A DNA stretch of 64,000 nucleotides from Triticum aestivum (Eukaryota > Streptophyta > Magnoliopsida > Poales > Poaceae): contig NC_057796.1 of NCBI RefSeq assembly GCF_018294505.1, forward strand, positions 273,477,906-273,541,905, given 5' to 3'. Numbering within the stretch: position 1 is the stretch's first letter; each line of letters begins with the position of its first letter. Shown here piece by piece: positions 54,574 to 64,000 of the stretch. The position numbers and the translations under genes are program-made. Under the pieces are notes generated by a model. It worked only from the letters and a program-made list of their open reading frames with translations, was not told the DNA's origin and searched no databases.

Positions 54574-56024
54574 TCTGCCACAAAATCAGTGAGCATGGCT
54601 CCCTTGATAACCCTGGTTGTGCTGAACTCCAACTGAAATTCCTGCAACTCGATGTTCCACTCGGCGACTCTCCCGGTGGAGTTGGGGCTCCTAAGCACCC
54701 TCTCCAACGGGTAGGCCGAGACGACCTCGATGGGCTGACCTTGAAAGTAGTGCCGCAGCTTGCGCGAGGCCACCAGGAGCGCGAGCAGGACCTTCTGAGG
54801 CATGGGGTACCGCGCCCTCGCGTCCCGCAACACCGTGCTGACAAAATACACAGGGTGCTCAACGAGGGCGAGTGCATTGAAGAGGCTCGCGGCTTCCGGA
54901 GGTTGGGGCACCTCCTGAGACGACGAAGCCCCCAAAGCCTGGTCGCTCGTTGGGGCTTCCGCAGGCCCTAGTGCACCGCTTGTTGAGCCTGGTCCTTTTC
55001 CCACGTCGCTGCAGCTCTCTCGGAGCCCTCTGGGTCTTGCGCCGCCCCGACTGAGGGAGCGGCTTGGCACGACGCATCCCTGACTCGGTGCTCCTCCCGG
55101 ACCGCCACAAGAGCTGCGCTGGCGGAGTAAGGGGTGGCGGCAAGGTACAACACCAGGGGCTCGAGAGGTCGGGGCGCCACCTTCACTGGAGGGCTGGTTA
55201 GGTATCTCTTGAGGTCTTGAAACGCTTGGTCGGCCTCCGGAGTCCACTCGAATGGGCCCTTATTCTTCAGCAGCTTGAAGAACGGTAGGGCGCACTCTCC
55301 CAGCTTGGAGATGAAATGCCCCAACGCAGTCACGCGACCGGCGAGCTTCTACATCTCCTTGAGGGTTTGTGGTGGACTCATGTCTTTGATTGCCTTGACC
55401 TACTCTAGGTTCACCTCGATCCCTCTATGGGACACAAGGAAACCCAGCAGCTTGCCGGAAGGGACGCCGAACACGCATTTCTCTGGGTTAAGCCACAAGT
55501 CCACCCGGCGCAGGCCTTCGAAGGTCTCCTCTAGGTCCTGAATTACAGTTCTCGCCTCCCGAGACTTCACCACAATGTCGTCGACGTAGGCTTCAACGTT
55601 CCTCCCAAGCTGCTGACCCAGGGCAATGTGCATCAGCCGTTGGAAGGTCGCGCCCGTGCTGTGCAGCCCGATCGGCATGCAAGTGTAGCAGTATACCCCG
55701 CACGGGGTCAGGAAGGCCGTCTTCTCGACATCTTCTACGACCATATTAATCAGGTGGTAGCCTGAGAATGCATCCAGGAAGCATAGCAGGTCGCACTCGG
55801 CAGTGGAGTCGACAATTTGGTTGATGCGTGGAAGCGGGAATGGATCTTGGGGGCATGCCTTGTTGAGGTTGGTGAAGTCGACACACATGCGCTCCTTTCC
55901 GCCTTTCTTGGGCACCACGACGGGATTTGCCAACCATTCAGCGTACCGGACCTCACGAATGACACCTGCTACCTCCAGCTTGCGGGTTTCTTGGACGATG
56001 AAGGACCGCTTCTCCGTGGACTGC
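54574..56024 (-). pseudogene. Element B reverse transcriptase and first RNase H, decayed
   Basis: From 55960 the frame reads ANPVVVPKKGGKERMCVDFT, LNKACPQDPFPLPRINQIVD, CFLDAFSGYHLINM, TFQRLMHIALG and AYVDDIVVKS, so the YVDD catalytic block is intact, then NPEKCVFGVPSGKLLGFLVS. Stops follow near 55400 and 55350, then connection-domain pieces (FISKLGECALPFFKLLKNKG, LEPLVLYLAATPYSASAALV) and further shifted fragments to 54574. Solo LTR F separates it from the protease side at 56025. Confidence 0.82.
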
Positions 56025-59000
56025 TGTAACGCCCCGGATTCGATGCGCCAGGTGTCTGCCAGTTATTCGCCATCGTTGCCATGTCATTTGCTTGCGTGTT
56101 GCATTTTATCATGTCATCATGTGCATCTCATTTCGCATACGTGTTCGTCTCATGCATCCGAGCATTTTCCCCGTTGTCCGTTTTGCAATCCGACACTCCT
56201 ATGTCCTCTTGCATTCCCCTTTTGTCTCTCGTTATGAGCGGGTGTCAAACTTTCTCGGAATGGAGCGAGGTTTTCCAAGCGGCCTTAGTACACCACCGGG
56301 AGACCGCCCGTCAAGTTTCGTGCAATTTGGAGGTCGTTTGATGCTCCAACGGTTAACCGGGTAACCGCAAAAGCCTCTTTGGTCTTGCAGCCCAACACCC
56401 CTTCAAACGGCCCATGAGCCCAGCCAAACCCCCTCCATGCTCTCGGTCGTTCGATCACGATCGTGTGGGCGAAAACCGCACCTCATTTGGACTCTCCTAA
56501 CTCCCTCTACCTATAAATAGGTGCCTTCTTCGTCCAAATCCGGGTCCAAACCCTAGCAAATTTCCCCCACACGCCGCCGGACATGTCCGCGCCAGCCGGA
56601 CGAAATCCCGCCGCCGCCCCTACGCGAATCCTGAGCCGCCACGTGGCGCCCACCGCCGCCGGCCCGCTCGGCCCGTGGGAAGCCCTCCCGGCCCGCGACC
56701 GCGCCCGCGCCTCCCCGCGCTCGCCCGTCGGCGCCACCCCTCGCCGCCCCGCGCTCCGCCGCCAGCTCGCGCTCACGCCGCCGCCGCGCAACCACCGGCC
56801 GCCGCCGCCCGGCCGCGTTCCCCGGCGCCCCGCCGTCTCCTCCGGCCGGATCCGGGAGCCCCCTCGCGGGATCCGCCTTCCCCGACCGCTCCGGCCACCT
56901 TCCCCCGCAGCTCCGGCGTCAACTCCGGTGGACCTCGGGACCCGTGCCGAAACCCTAGATCCAGATCCGAGAGGGGTATATTTTTCTAAGTCTCTGAGTT
57001 TGTTACATTCTGGTGCTCTGTTCATCATGCCATATCTCCATGCATGTAGCTCCGTTTTATGCGTGTAATATATCAAAATGTTCATCATGAGATGCTGTAC
57101 ATTTTGTTCCATTGTGCCATGCTTGTTTGGGTTCATCTTGATGCCCGAATCATTGTTGCAAGAGTGCTATATGATGTTGGCCTGCTGAAACTGTTATAAC
57201 TTGCTGTTTTGTTATTTTTTTGCATTTTGTGTGTACATCCTATGAGCATGATGTCTACATGTTTTATGAGATACAACACGCCTTCATTACAGTGGTGCCA
57301 TCCATGTATTTTTATATGTCCTGTAGTGAGTGCATCAAGCTCGTGAAGTGTGCTACTTGCTGTTAATGATCTGTCAATGCTGAACTGCTATATCATGTTG
57401 CTGTCTTTTTTTGGTGCTACCGTTAAATCCATGGACAATCTGGAGATGTTCACTAAGGATGATTTGTTATACATGTTATGGTCTATCATGTCATTCCTTT
57501 TTATGCCTCATATATGGCCTGTAGCATATGATTTCTGTTAACTTCATGATGCCATGTTGTGAGCTCGATATTTATTGATCTATGCCTCTTTGGAGTTGCT
57601 CCAATTACATGAATTGTAACATGCTATGAGTAGTCTGTTCATATGCCTTTCTTGTTAATTTTGGATATCATATGCCTCTGTTCCATGCTTGCAAACATGC
57701 TATCATAATGTTGCTGTTTTACACTTGCTGAAACTGTTATTATTTGCAATCTTGCCATGTCATTTTGAGTATGTTCTAGAGGTTTCTGGAGATATCTCAG
57801 TGTTCTTGCTTTGTTATGCTTTACCTGTAAATCATGTCCATGCATTTGGTTTTCATGATGAGTTGCTGTAGCATGTAGTTTTGATGCTTACTAGTTGCCT
57901 AGTTGCTGTTTCGGACAGCTTGTCCTTCAAATTTGTATCATGTGTATGTGTTCAACCGTTGCTCCGTTTTGAGTGTGCTCTATATGAAACTTGTTTAGTT
58001 TTGCATGTAGCTTCATGTTACCTTGTTGCATCCATGTTTGGAGTGTGTTGCTTGATGTTTGTATGCATTTTGCATCAATGTCATGTTTATCTTGTTTTGC
58101 TCATATCTTTTAGGCCGTAACTCCGAATTAAATGAACTTTATATGTAACTTGACTAGAATTTCGTGTAGATCATCTTGGATAATTTTAACTTTATGTTTA
58201 ACAACTTTAACATTGTGTTATAATCAGATCTGGACCAATTTCGAAATTCGCATATGAGGACTTACCGGAATTGTTCTATGTTGTTTTCCGGCCTCATTTA
58301 AACTTGCTTTGTTGTGTTGCTCTTGTATGCATCATCTCTTGCCATGCATAGCTTCATGTAGTCTTGTCATGCATCATACTTGGTTGTGCATCATGCCTTG
58401 TTCATGTGTGGTGTGTTTACCATGTTCGTCTTCGTGGCTTCATCTTCTTCATGGATTAGTTCTTCTTCCTAGCGGGATTTCAGGCAAGATGACCATCACC
58501 TTGGATCTCATTACTATCATTGCTATGCTAGTTGATTTGTTCTTTCGCTATGCTGCGTTACCTACCATTTGCTTATCAAGCCTCCCAAATTTCCATGAAC
58601 CTCTGACCTTTGTCACCCTTCCTAGCAAACCGTGGTTTGGCTATGTTACCGCTTTTGCTCAGCCCCTCTTATAGCGTTGCTAGTTGCAGGTGAAGATGAA
58701 GATTGCTCCATGTTGGATTATGTTTATGTTGGGATATCACAATACCTCTTATATTATTAATGCATCTATATACTTGGTAAAGGGTGGAAGGCTCGGCCTT
58801 ATGCCTGGTGTTTTGTTCCACTCTTGCTGCCCTAGTTTCCGTCATATTGGTATTATGTTCCCGGATTTTGCGTCCCTAACGCAGTTGGGTGATTTATGGG
58901 ACCCCCTTGACAGTTCGCTTTGAATAAGACTCCTCCAGCAAGGCCCAACCTTGGTTTTACATTTTCCTAACAACCTATTACCTTTCCCTTGGGAATTATT

Positions 59001-60080
59001 AACCCGAGGGTCATCTTTATTTAGCCCCCCAGGGGCCAATGCTTCTCTCAGTGTTGGTCCGAAACGAGTAGACTGCGGGGCCACCTCGGGGAAACTTGAG
59101 GGATGGTTTTACTCGTAGGATGTCTCATCCGGTGTGGCCCTGAGAACGAGATATGTGCAGCTCCTATCGGGATTGTCGGCACATCGGGCGGTCTTGCTGG
59201 TCTTGTTTTACCATTGTCGAAATGTCTTGTAACCGGGGATTCCGAGACTGATCGGGTCTTCCCGGGAGAAGGAATATCCTTCGTTGACCGCGAGAGCTTA
59301 TCATGGGCTAAGTTGGGACACCCCTGTAGGGTTTGAACTTTCGAAAGCCGTGCCCGTGGTTATGTGGCAGATGGGAATTTGTTAATATCCGGTTGTAGTA
59401 AACTTGAAGTAAACTCTTCTAAAACACACGAACCGCGTGCGTAACCGTGATTGTCTCTTTTAGGGGTTGTTCGAGAGGAGAACACGGTCATTGGGTTATG
59501 TTTGACGTAAGTAGGAGTTCAGGATCACTTCTTGATCTTTGCTAGTTGACGACCGCTTGCTAAGCTCCTCTTCTCGCTCTTATTTGCGTATGTTAGCCAC
59601 CATACATGCTTAGTCGCTGCTGCAACCTCACCACTTTACCCCTTCCTTACCCATTTAAGCTTTGCTAGTCTTGATACCCATGGTAATGGGATTGCTGAGT
59701 CCTCGTGGCTCACAGATTACTACAACAACAGTTGCAGGTACAGGTTGCGATGGTCATGACGCGAGAGCGATGTTTACTTGTTTTGGAGTTCTTCTTCTGC
59801 TTCTTCTTCGATCAGGGGATAGGTTCTAGGTCGGCAGCCTAGGCTAGCAGGGTGGATGTCGTTTGAGTTTCTGTTTATGTTTCATCCGTAGTCGGATGTT
59901 GTTCCCATGATGTATTGATGTATTCTTTGAGGCGTTTGTGCCTTATGTATGTATCCCCAAACTATTTATGTAATGTTGATGTAATGATATCCACCTTGCA
60001 AAAGCGTCTTCAAGATGCGCTTCTATCCTTGGTGGGACCTTCGAGTTCCTTTAGGATAGGGTTGCATCTTGGGCGTGACA
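56025..60080 (+). mobile_element. Solo LTR F, 4056 bp
   Basis: Begins TGTAACGCCCCGGATTCGAT and ends CTTGGGCGTGACA, with inverted outer bases (TGT...ACA) and a perfect 5-bp duplication ACTGC (56020-56024 and 60081-60085). No internal region or second copy follows, so it is a solo LTR of a long-LTR gypsy element. A TATA box CTATAAATAG at 56511-56520 is followed by AAACCCTAGC (56549), a GC-rich leader (56570-56960) and then 2.9 kb of AT-rich sequence with many ATG triplets, ending with a GC-richer zone. Frames within the leader are Arg/Pro/Ala-rich and not recognisable proteins. Confidence 0.88.
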
Positions 60081-60147
60081 ACTGCCGCCGCGCCCTCTGT
60101 TCCACAGGGCGTACATTGGGGCACACCTTCAAGTGATGCTCAATCAC

Positions 60148-60900
60148 TCATCTTGGGACCCCTACCAGCTGATTAGGTTCCCGGGCGAATACTTCCTTGT
60201 TTACACGCAAGAACTTCACCAGTGCCTCCTCTTGGTCGTGGTCGAGGTTGGCGCCTATGGTGAAGGTGGCCCCCGAGGACCCGTCTTCCTCGACCGGCAC
60301 CTGCTTGGTTTCTGCCCGGTCTTGAGTGAACAACTGCTTCTTCTTGGTTGGTGCGGCCGCCTTAGCTCCAGAGGTGCCTGCGTCGGCCGATTGCACCGCC
60401 GCGGCGGTCTTGAGGGCAAGCTTGAGTGCCGCCAGAGCCTCCTTGGTATCTCCCACTATGGTGAGGACGTCCTTGCTTCCAGGCATCTTCATGAGATTGT
60501 AGGCGGGATGGGTCGCCGCCATGAACTGAGCTAGAGCCTGGTACCCGAGAATAGCATTGTATAGGAGGCCGATGCGGGCGACGTCGAAGTCGATCTGCTC
60601 AGTGCGGTAGTTGTCGCGGGTGCCGAAGGTCACCGGAAGAAGGATCTGCCCCAGGGGGCTCGAGGAGCCGCCTCCGACGTCGGAGAAGGGCTTGCTGGGG
60701 CAGAGCCACTCAAGTCGTACGTGAAGGAGGCTGAAGGCCTCCACCGAGAGCACGTTGAGGCCGGCGTCGCTGTTGATGACTATCTTGGTGACGGCTACGT
60801 GGCAGATGGTGGGTGTGCAAAGCATTGGGAGCACGCCCGAGCCGACGGTGGTGATGAGGTGATCTTCCGAGTTGAAGGTCAGGTCGGGCTTGGGCGCCAC
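60148..60900 (-). pseudogene. Element B aspartic protease region
   Basis: Same family as in element A: LPMLCTPTICHVAVTKIVI and LGYQALAQFMAATHPAYNLM are conserved. At the active site, where element A has DGGAG, this copy reads NSDAGLNVLS, so the catalytic Asp is lost. A following LDHDQEEALVKFLRVNKEVF block is the usual lead into the reverse transcriptase. It continues to 60086 and would rejoin 56024 after removal of F. Confidence 0.78.
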
Positions 60901-60942
60901 CCAACCCGGGGGAGCCCCCTGCCGCGCGGAAGCGGCGCTGAT

Positions 60943-61410
60943 CTAGCGAAAGAACGGCTTGGCGTGGCGGTCCGAGGGCGGCGCTTGTGAGCCGCCGAGT
61001 AGGGCTGCGACCGCATGGAGTGCTGGTGCCGCGAAGCGCGCGGCGAAGAGACCGCGCAATTCCTCCCAAGACGCCACCATGGATCCGGGGAGGTTGAGCA
61101 GCCATGTACGCGGCACGCCAGTGAGGGCCATGGGAAGCCAGTTGGCCATGACCTTGTCGTTGGCCCCGGCCTCCTCGTACGCCAACAGGAAAGCCACCGG
61201 GTTCGTCGCGCCGTCGTAGCGTGGTGGCATCTCCGGCTTGAACTTGGGCGGCCGCCGCACCTGCCGTAAGGCAGGGGCCAAGGCTCGGAGCCCCCTGGGC
61301 CCGCCATTGGTTCCAGTCGTCGGAGCCGGAAGCGCGGCGCCTGCCATGGGGGTGAAGCGCGGTGATGGCGGAGTGCAGATCGATGGAAGGAAACTCCAGC
61401 GCACCCCCAC
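60943..61410 (-). pseudogene. Element B gag, truncated
   Basis: Only the N-terminal half of the Retrotrans_gag domain remains: MPPRYDGATNPVAFLLAYEE, MANWLPMALTGVPRTWLLNL, SWEELRGLFAARF. It is cut after QAPPSDRHAKPFFR by a stop and joins the protease without a zinc knuckle, so about 250 residues are missing compared with element A. Its close likeness to gag A (NWLPMAL) supports a shared lineage. Confidence 0.78.
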
Positions 61411-61422
61411 CTTGCGCGCCAA

Positions 61423-62202
61423 ATGTCGGATTTCGGGTTCCGGCAAAAGCCTTGAGGTTCAAACACTGGCGTGCGCACGAAGATTTCCCCCTACCTAATC
61501 ACACCCTCAGCTTCACAGCGATCCCAAAGCCTAGCTCGACGAACCCGGAACACAAGAGACCGTGTTCTTGTGCTTGGTGGGTGTGAGGATGATCTGAATC
61601 TTGATCAGTTCCCTTGTCCTCCGTCCCTCCTATTGTGGTGGCTAGTCCTATTTGCAGAGGCCTGGTCCTCTTCCCAAATATTGAGCGGGAAGGGATGCCA
61701 CAACGGCCAATTTGAAGGGGGACAGCTAGTACAAGCTATCCTGACTAAAGGTGGTCTGCGCCTGCCAAAGGCTCTGGTGGTGACGCCGTCTTGGGCTCCA
61801 CGGTGACCTCCATCCTGTCGTCATGCTGGTCTTGGTCTCGTTGCACCGATATGGAAACCTTTGACTGATGCCTCGGTACTCCTCGCCTGCGCTTGCCTCC
61901 TTAGCATCAAAGAGGAAATGAGGACACTTTGCGCGCTGGCACCCGCCTGGTCTTGGTCATCATGGCTTACGTCATTGGAACCTCGCGAGGTTCGCCTTGC
62001 CTTGATCTCTGTGCCCCTCGCGAGCCAGCTTGGTGAGGCTGCCCCCAAGGAGGTCTTGTGTCGTCCGCCTTGCGAGGCTTGGCCCCTCGCGAGGGTCATG
62101 AGTGTTTGCTGGTGAAGACGGGTCGTACTGGGCCGCGAGTGGAGCCACGCCGTGGGCCGCAGGTAGGCGAGTCTGGGGACTCCCGTTCCCAGAATGCCGA
62201 CA
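61423..62202 (-). repeat. Element B 5' LTR (right copy)
   Basis: 780 bp from TGTCGGATTTCGGGTTCCGG to CCCAGAATGCCGACA. Next to it on the minus strand lies TTTGGCGCGCAAGGTGGGGG (61403-61422), the primer-site region, similar to the one after LTR C (TTTGGCGCGCTAGGTAGGGG at 62710-62729). Confidence 0.87.
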
Positions 62203-62707
62203 CCTGCCACCACACCAGCTCAGCAGCCAGCCAATCAGCGTGGCGCTGCATGCCTCATCACCTTGGGCACGCGTCGAAGCAAGGCAAGGTGGTGATAGAC
62301 GGGACGAGCTTCTCTGCCGTCCCCGATAAAGCAATAGGACACATAGGCGGCGCATTAAATGCGTTTGTCCTATGATGTCAGGAGATAAACTTGTACACTG
62401 TAGACACTTTCCACCTCCTGTGTGCCGCTGTGGCAACCACTTGGACGTATAAAAGGAGGCCCAAGGCGTACTAAGGAAGGATTCAGACTTTTTGGACTGG
62501 GCATGCATCGCAGCTAGTTCAGGAGCTCAAGAACACCAAATATACACCAAGGCAGGACTTGGGTATTACGCATCGTTTACGTCCCGAACTTGGGTAAAAA
62601 ATCCCACCGCGTTGATCTTCTAGACCCGCTCTTTGCACAGCTCCATGCCTCGCAGCCGTAGTAGGGATTCCCCATGATCCCATAGGTGTCATTCCTGAAC
62701 CCCGACA
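62203..62707 (+). mobile_element. Element C 5' LTR, last part
   Basis: CCTGC (62203-62207) is the right duplication of element B. The rest aligns with the second half of the solo LTR (25898-26383): CACCTCCTGTGTGCC, TATA box TATAAAAGGAGG at 62448-62459, TAGACCCGCTC and GATCCCATAGGTGTC, ending CCCCGACA at 62707. Total LTR length after joining the three parts is about 1157 bp. Confidence 0.87.
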
Positions 62708-62784
62708 TCTTTGGCGCGCTAGGTAGGGGGCGCGGGCTGTGAGAAATCTGGCTTAGAAGTTAGCGCATCGACTTCATCATCGTG
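62708..62784 (+). other. Element C leader with primer-binding region
   Basis: TCTTTGGCGCGCTAGGTAGG directly follows the LTR. The same core follows the LTR of element B, so both probably use the same tRNA primer. I do not assign which tRNA. Confidence 0.55.
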
Positions 62785-64000
62785 ATGGCCCCCAAGAAGA
62801 AGGGGATCACAGCAATCGGGTTGTCCGGAGCAGGCCCGTCCGCACCACCGCGGGCGGGCGACGGGGTGGCCACGGATTGTGTCGGAGGCGCGGCCCGCGA
62901 GTGTCCATGACACCCTGGCAATCAGAGCCAGGCGAGCGGCGTCTTTCCTGTCCAGGATGACAAGCCACACGCCGCTGGGTCCGGGAGCGGGGCCGTGCTG
63001 CCCACTGGCGGCGCGGCAACCTCTATGATGCCCCCACCGGCCCCCACGCCGCGGCCTTCCCAGGCCACGAGCGATGAGCAACACCGCGACGTCGGTGCCC
63101 CTGGGCGCCGCCACAGGAAGAGCCCTTTGCGTCGTTCTCAGGATGCATCGGGCCGGCGTGCGCACCTGGACGCTGGCGGAGTGGGCGTGCGACCGCGAGA
63201 CCGTGATAGAGCTCCTTCTGACATGGTTAGAAGTTGAAGCGCGTCACGGTCCACACAGCTTTCACCGTGACCCATGCCAGCAGAAGCGTTGGCGCGCGTG
63301 CAACTGCACCTCGACTTCCCTCCCGTTGCGGAGAAGCTCAACAAGTGGAGGGCCACCATCCGGAGCCTCATCAGCTTCGCCAACAAAGATGAACCGCAGC
63401 TAGCGGGACCCTCGTGCCGGCGCTCGGTGGAACCAGTGCTCGCCGGAGGAGGGAGGACCGGGGGTGCTGCGACCACGGTGCACTCCCCTCCCCCACGCAA
63501 GCAACGGGAGCCGCCGGCTCCTCGGGCCGACGCTTTTGACAACGCTTCCACCGCGTCGTTCGACCCGTGGGCACGCTGCGACCAACGGCAAGTTCATCGA
63601 GAGCGGGCTCAGGAGGACGCTCGGACCACCATCGAGCGACGGCGGGAAGCGCGTCATCAGTTAGATAGGCGTGCGGGGCCAACTATGGGCCGCCCAACAC
63701 TGGGGGGTTCCGGCGACCTACCTTACGAGGTGGGTTGTCCGGCCTTTACCCGTGAGCTGCGGTAGTTCCAGTGGCCCTCCCACCGCACGTTCAAGCCTGA
63801 TGTTGGGGAAAAGTACAACGGCAAGACTCACCCGTCGGAGTTCCTCATCATCTACACCATCACGATGCAAGCCGCAGGGGCTCGCGAAGGAAGTGTAAGG
63901 GCAAGACCGTGCTTGCCGTCGAGGGATCCGGCGACCCCGGCGCCGCCAAGAAGGCCAAGGCTGACGACCCCGACAAGGAAGTTGCTGGTTGGGCCGCCTG
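62785..64000 (+). pseudogene. Element C gag, decayed, continues beyond the window
   Basis: Starts MAPKKKGITAIGLSGAGPSA at 62785. A TGA occurs near 62907, then frameshifts. Recognisable pieces are ARVQLHLDFPPVAEKLNKWR (63294 on), a Pro/Arg-rich stretch, a TAG at 63763-63765, and then FQWPSHRTFKPDVGEKYNGK followed by HPSEFLIIYTITMQAAG, the beginning of the Retrotrans_gag domain of plant gypsy elements. The protein order and the primer region fit a Tat-type element in plus orientation, the host of all the nested insertions between 3637 and 62202. Confidence 0.72.

Larger units (their letters stand above)
39751..62202 (-). mobile_element. Element B: Tat-lineage gypsy retrotransposon with two nested insertions
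   Basis: Ends TGTCGGATTTCGGG...AGAATGCCGACA, flanked by CCTGT (39746-39750) and CCTGC (62203-62207), a 5-bp duplication with one change. Without element E and solo LTR F and their duplications it is about 8.3 kb. On the minus strand the order is 5' LTR (right), primer site, gag, protease, [F], reverse transcriptase, RNase H, integrase, antisense B3-like ORF split by E, 3' LTR (left). Many stops and active-site changes show it is old. Confidence 0.88.

Noticed and set aside
56553..57136. 209-codon and 161-codon frames in the leader of solo LTR F
   Set aside because: Extreme GC bias opens several frames on both strands at once; no domain is visible.
61403..62729. Assignment of a tRNA to the TTTGGCGCGC primer region of elements B and C
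   Set aside because: I cannot match it with certainty to a tRNA 3' end from memory; only the tRNA-Asp sites of D and E are clear.
1..64000. CRISPR arrays, bacterial operons, ribosome-binding sites
   Set aside because: The sequence is plant nuclear DNA; the regular repeats are transposon minisatellites and show no CRISPR repeat-spacer pattern.

Overview
The window is plant nuclear DNA from a large grass genome, almost certainly Triticeae (wheat, Aegilops or barley group). The basis is the repeat content: Athila-lineage gypsy LTRs starting TGATACGTC with a tRNA-Asp primer site, Tat-lineage gypsy elements, CACTA ends, Stowaway ends, and nesting in every direction. No rRNA, tRNA or CRISPR was seen. 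Most reading frames are transposon frames, many of them decayed. Family names were not checked against a library.

The whole window can be read as one nested structure. (1) 1-2761 is the end of a CACTA-like element with several minisatellites. (2) 2762-3012 is a copia reverse-transcriptase scrap. (3) Element C, a plus-strand gypsy element, starts at 3013 and leaves the window at 64000. Its 5' LTR is split into 3013-3636, 39718-39750 and 62208-62707. Joined, these give about 1157 bp, against 1142 bp for a solo LTR of the same family at 25242-26383. (4) The first gap in that LTR is a 36-kb CACTA-like transposon (3637-39714, duplicated TGC on both sides). Without its own nested insertions it is about 19.0 kb. 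(5) The second gap is Tat element B (39751-62202, minus strand).

The large CACTA-like element carries no recognisable transposase but several host-like genes. On the minus strand are a two-exon zf-XS-like gene that is open throughout (9514-10385), a B3-like gene with one stop (7980-8866), an F-box/LRR/FBD pseudogene (6060-7850) and a 3'-5' exonuclease pseudogene (4412-5214). On the plus strand is a B3-domain gene (22589-38895) whose intron is swollen by a solo LTR and by Tat element A. Between the two groups lie a repeat of about 350 bp (11480-13076, continued after 20813) and a G-rich repeat of about 100 bp (20910-21832). Many copies contain CATGCA, the RY motif bound by some B3 proteins. 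Non-autonomous Athila-like element D (13077-20812) splits this repeat field.

Element A (29196-37347) and element B both carry an additional ORF antisense to gag-pol near the 3' LTR. The two ORFs are unrelated: a Transposase_28-like protein with a coiled coil in A, and a B3-like protein in B. B is itself interrupted by a nearly intact Athila-like element E (41648-51745, duplication CTCCA) and by a 4056-bp solo LTR F (56025-60080, duplication ACTGC). Target-site duplications were read directly for D, the solo LTR, A, B, E, F and the large CACTA-like element, so the layering is firm even where the coding parts are decayed.
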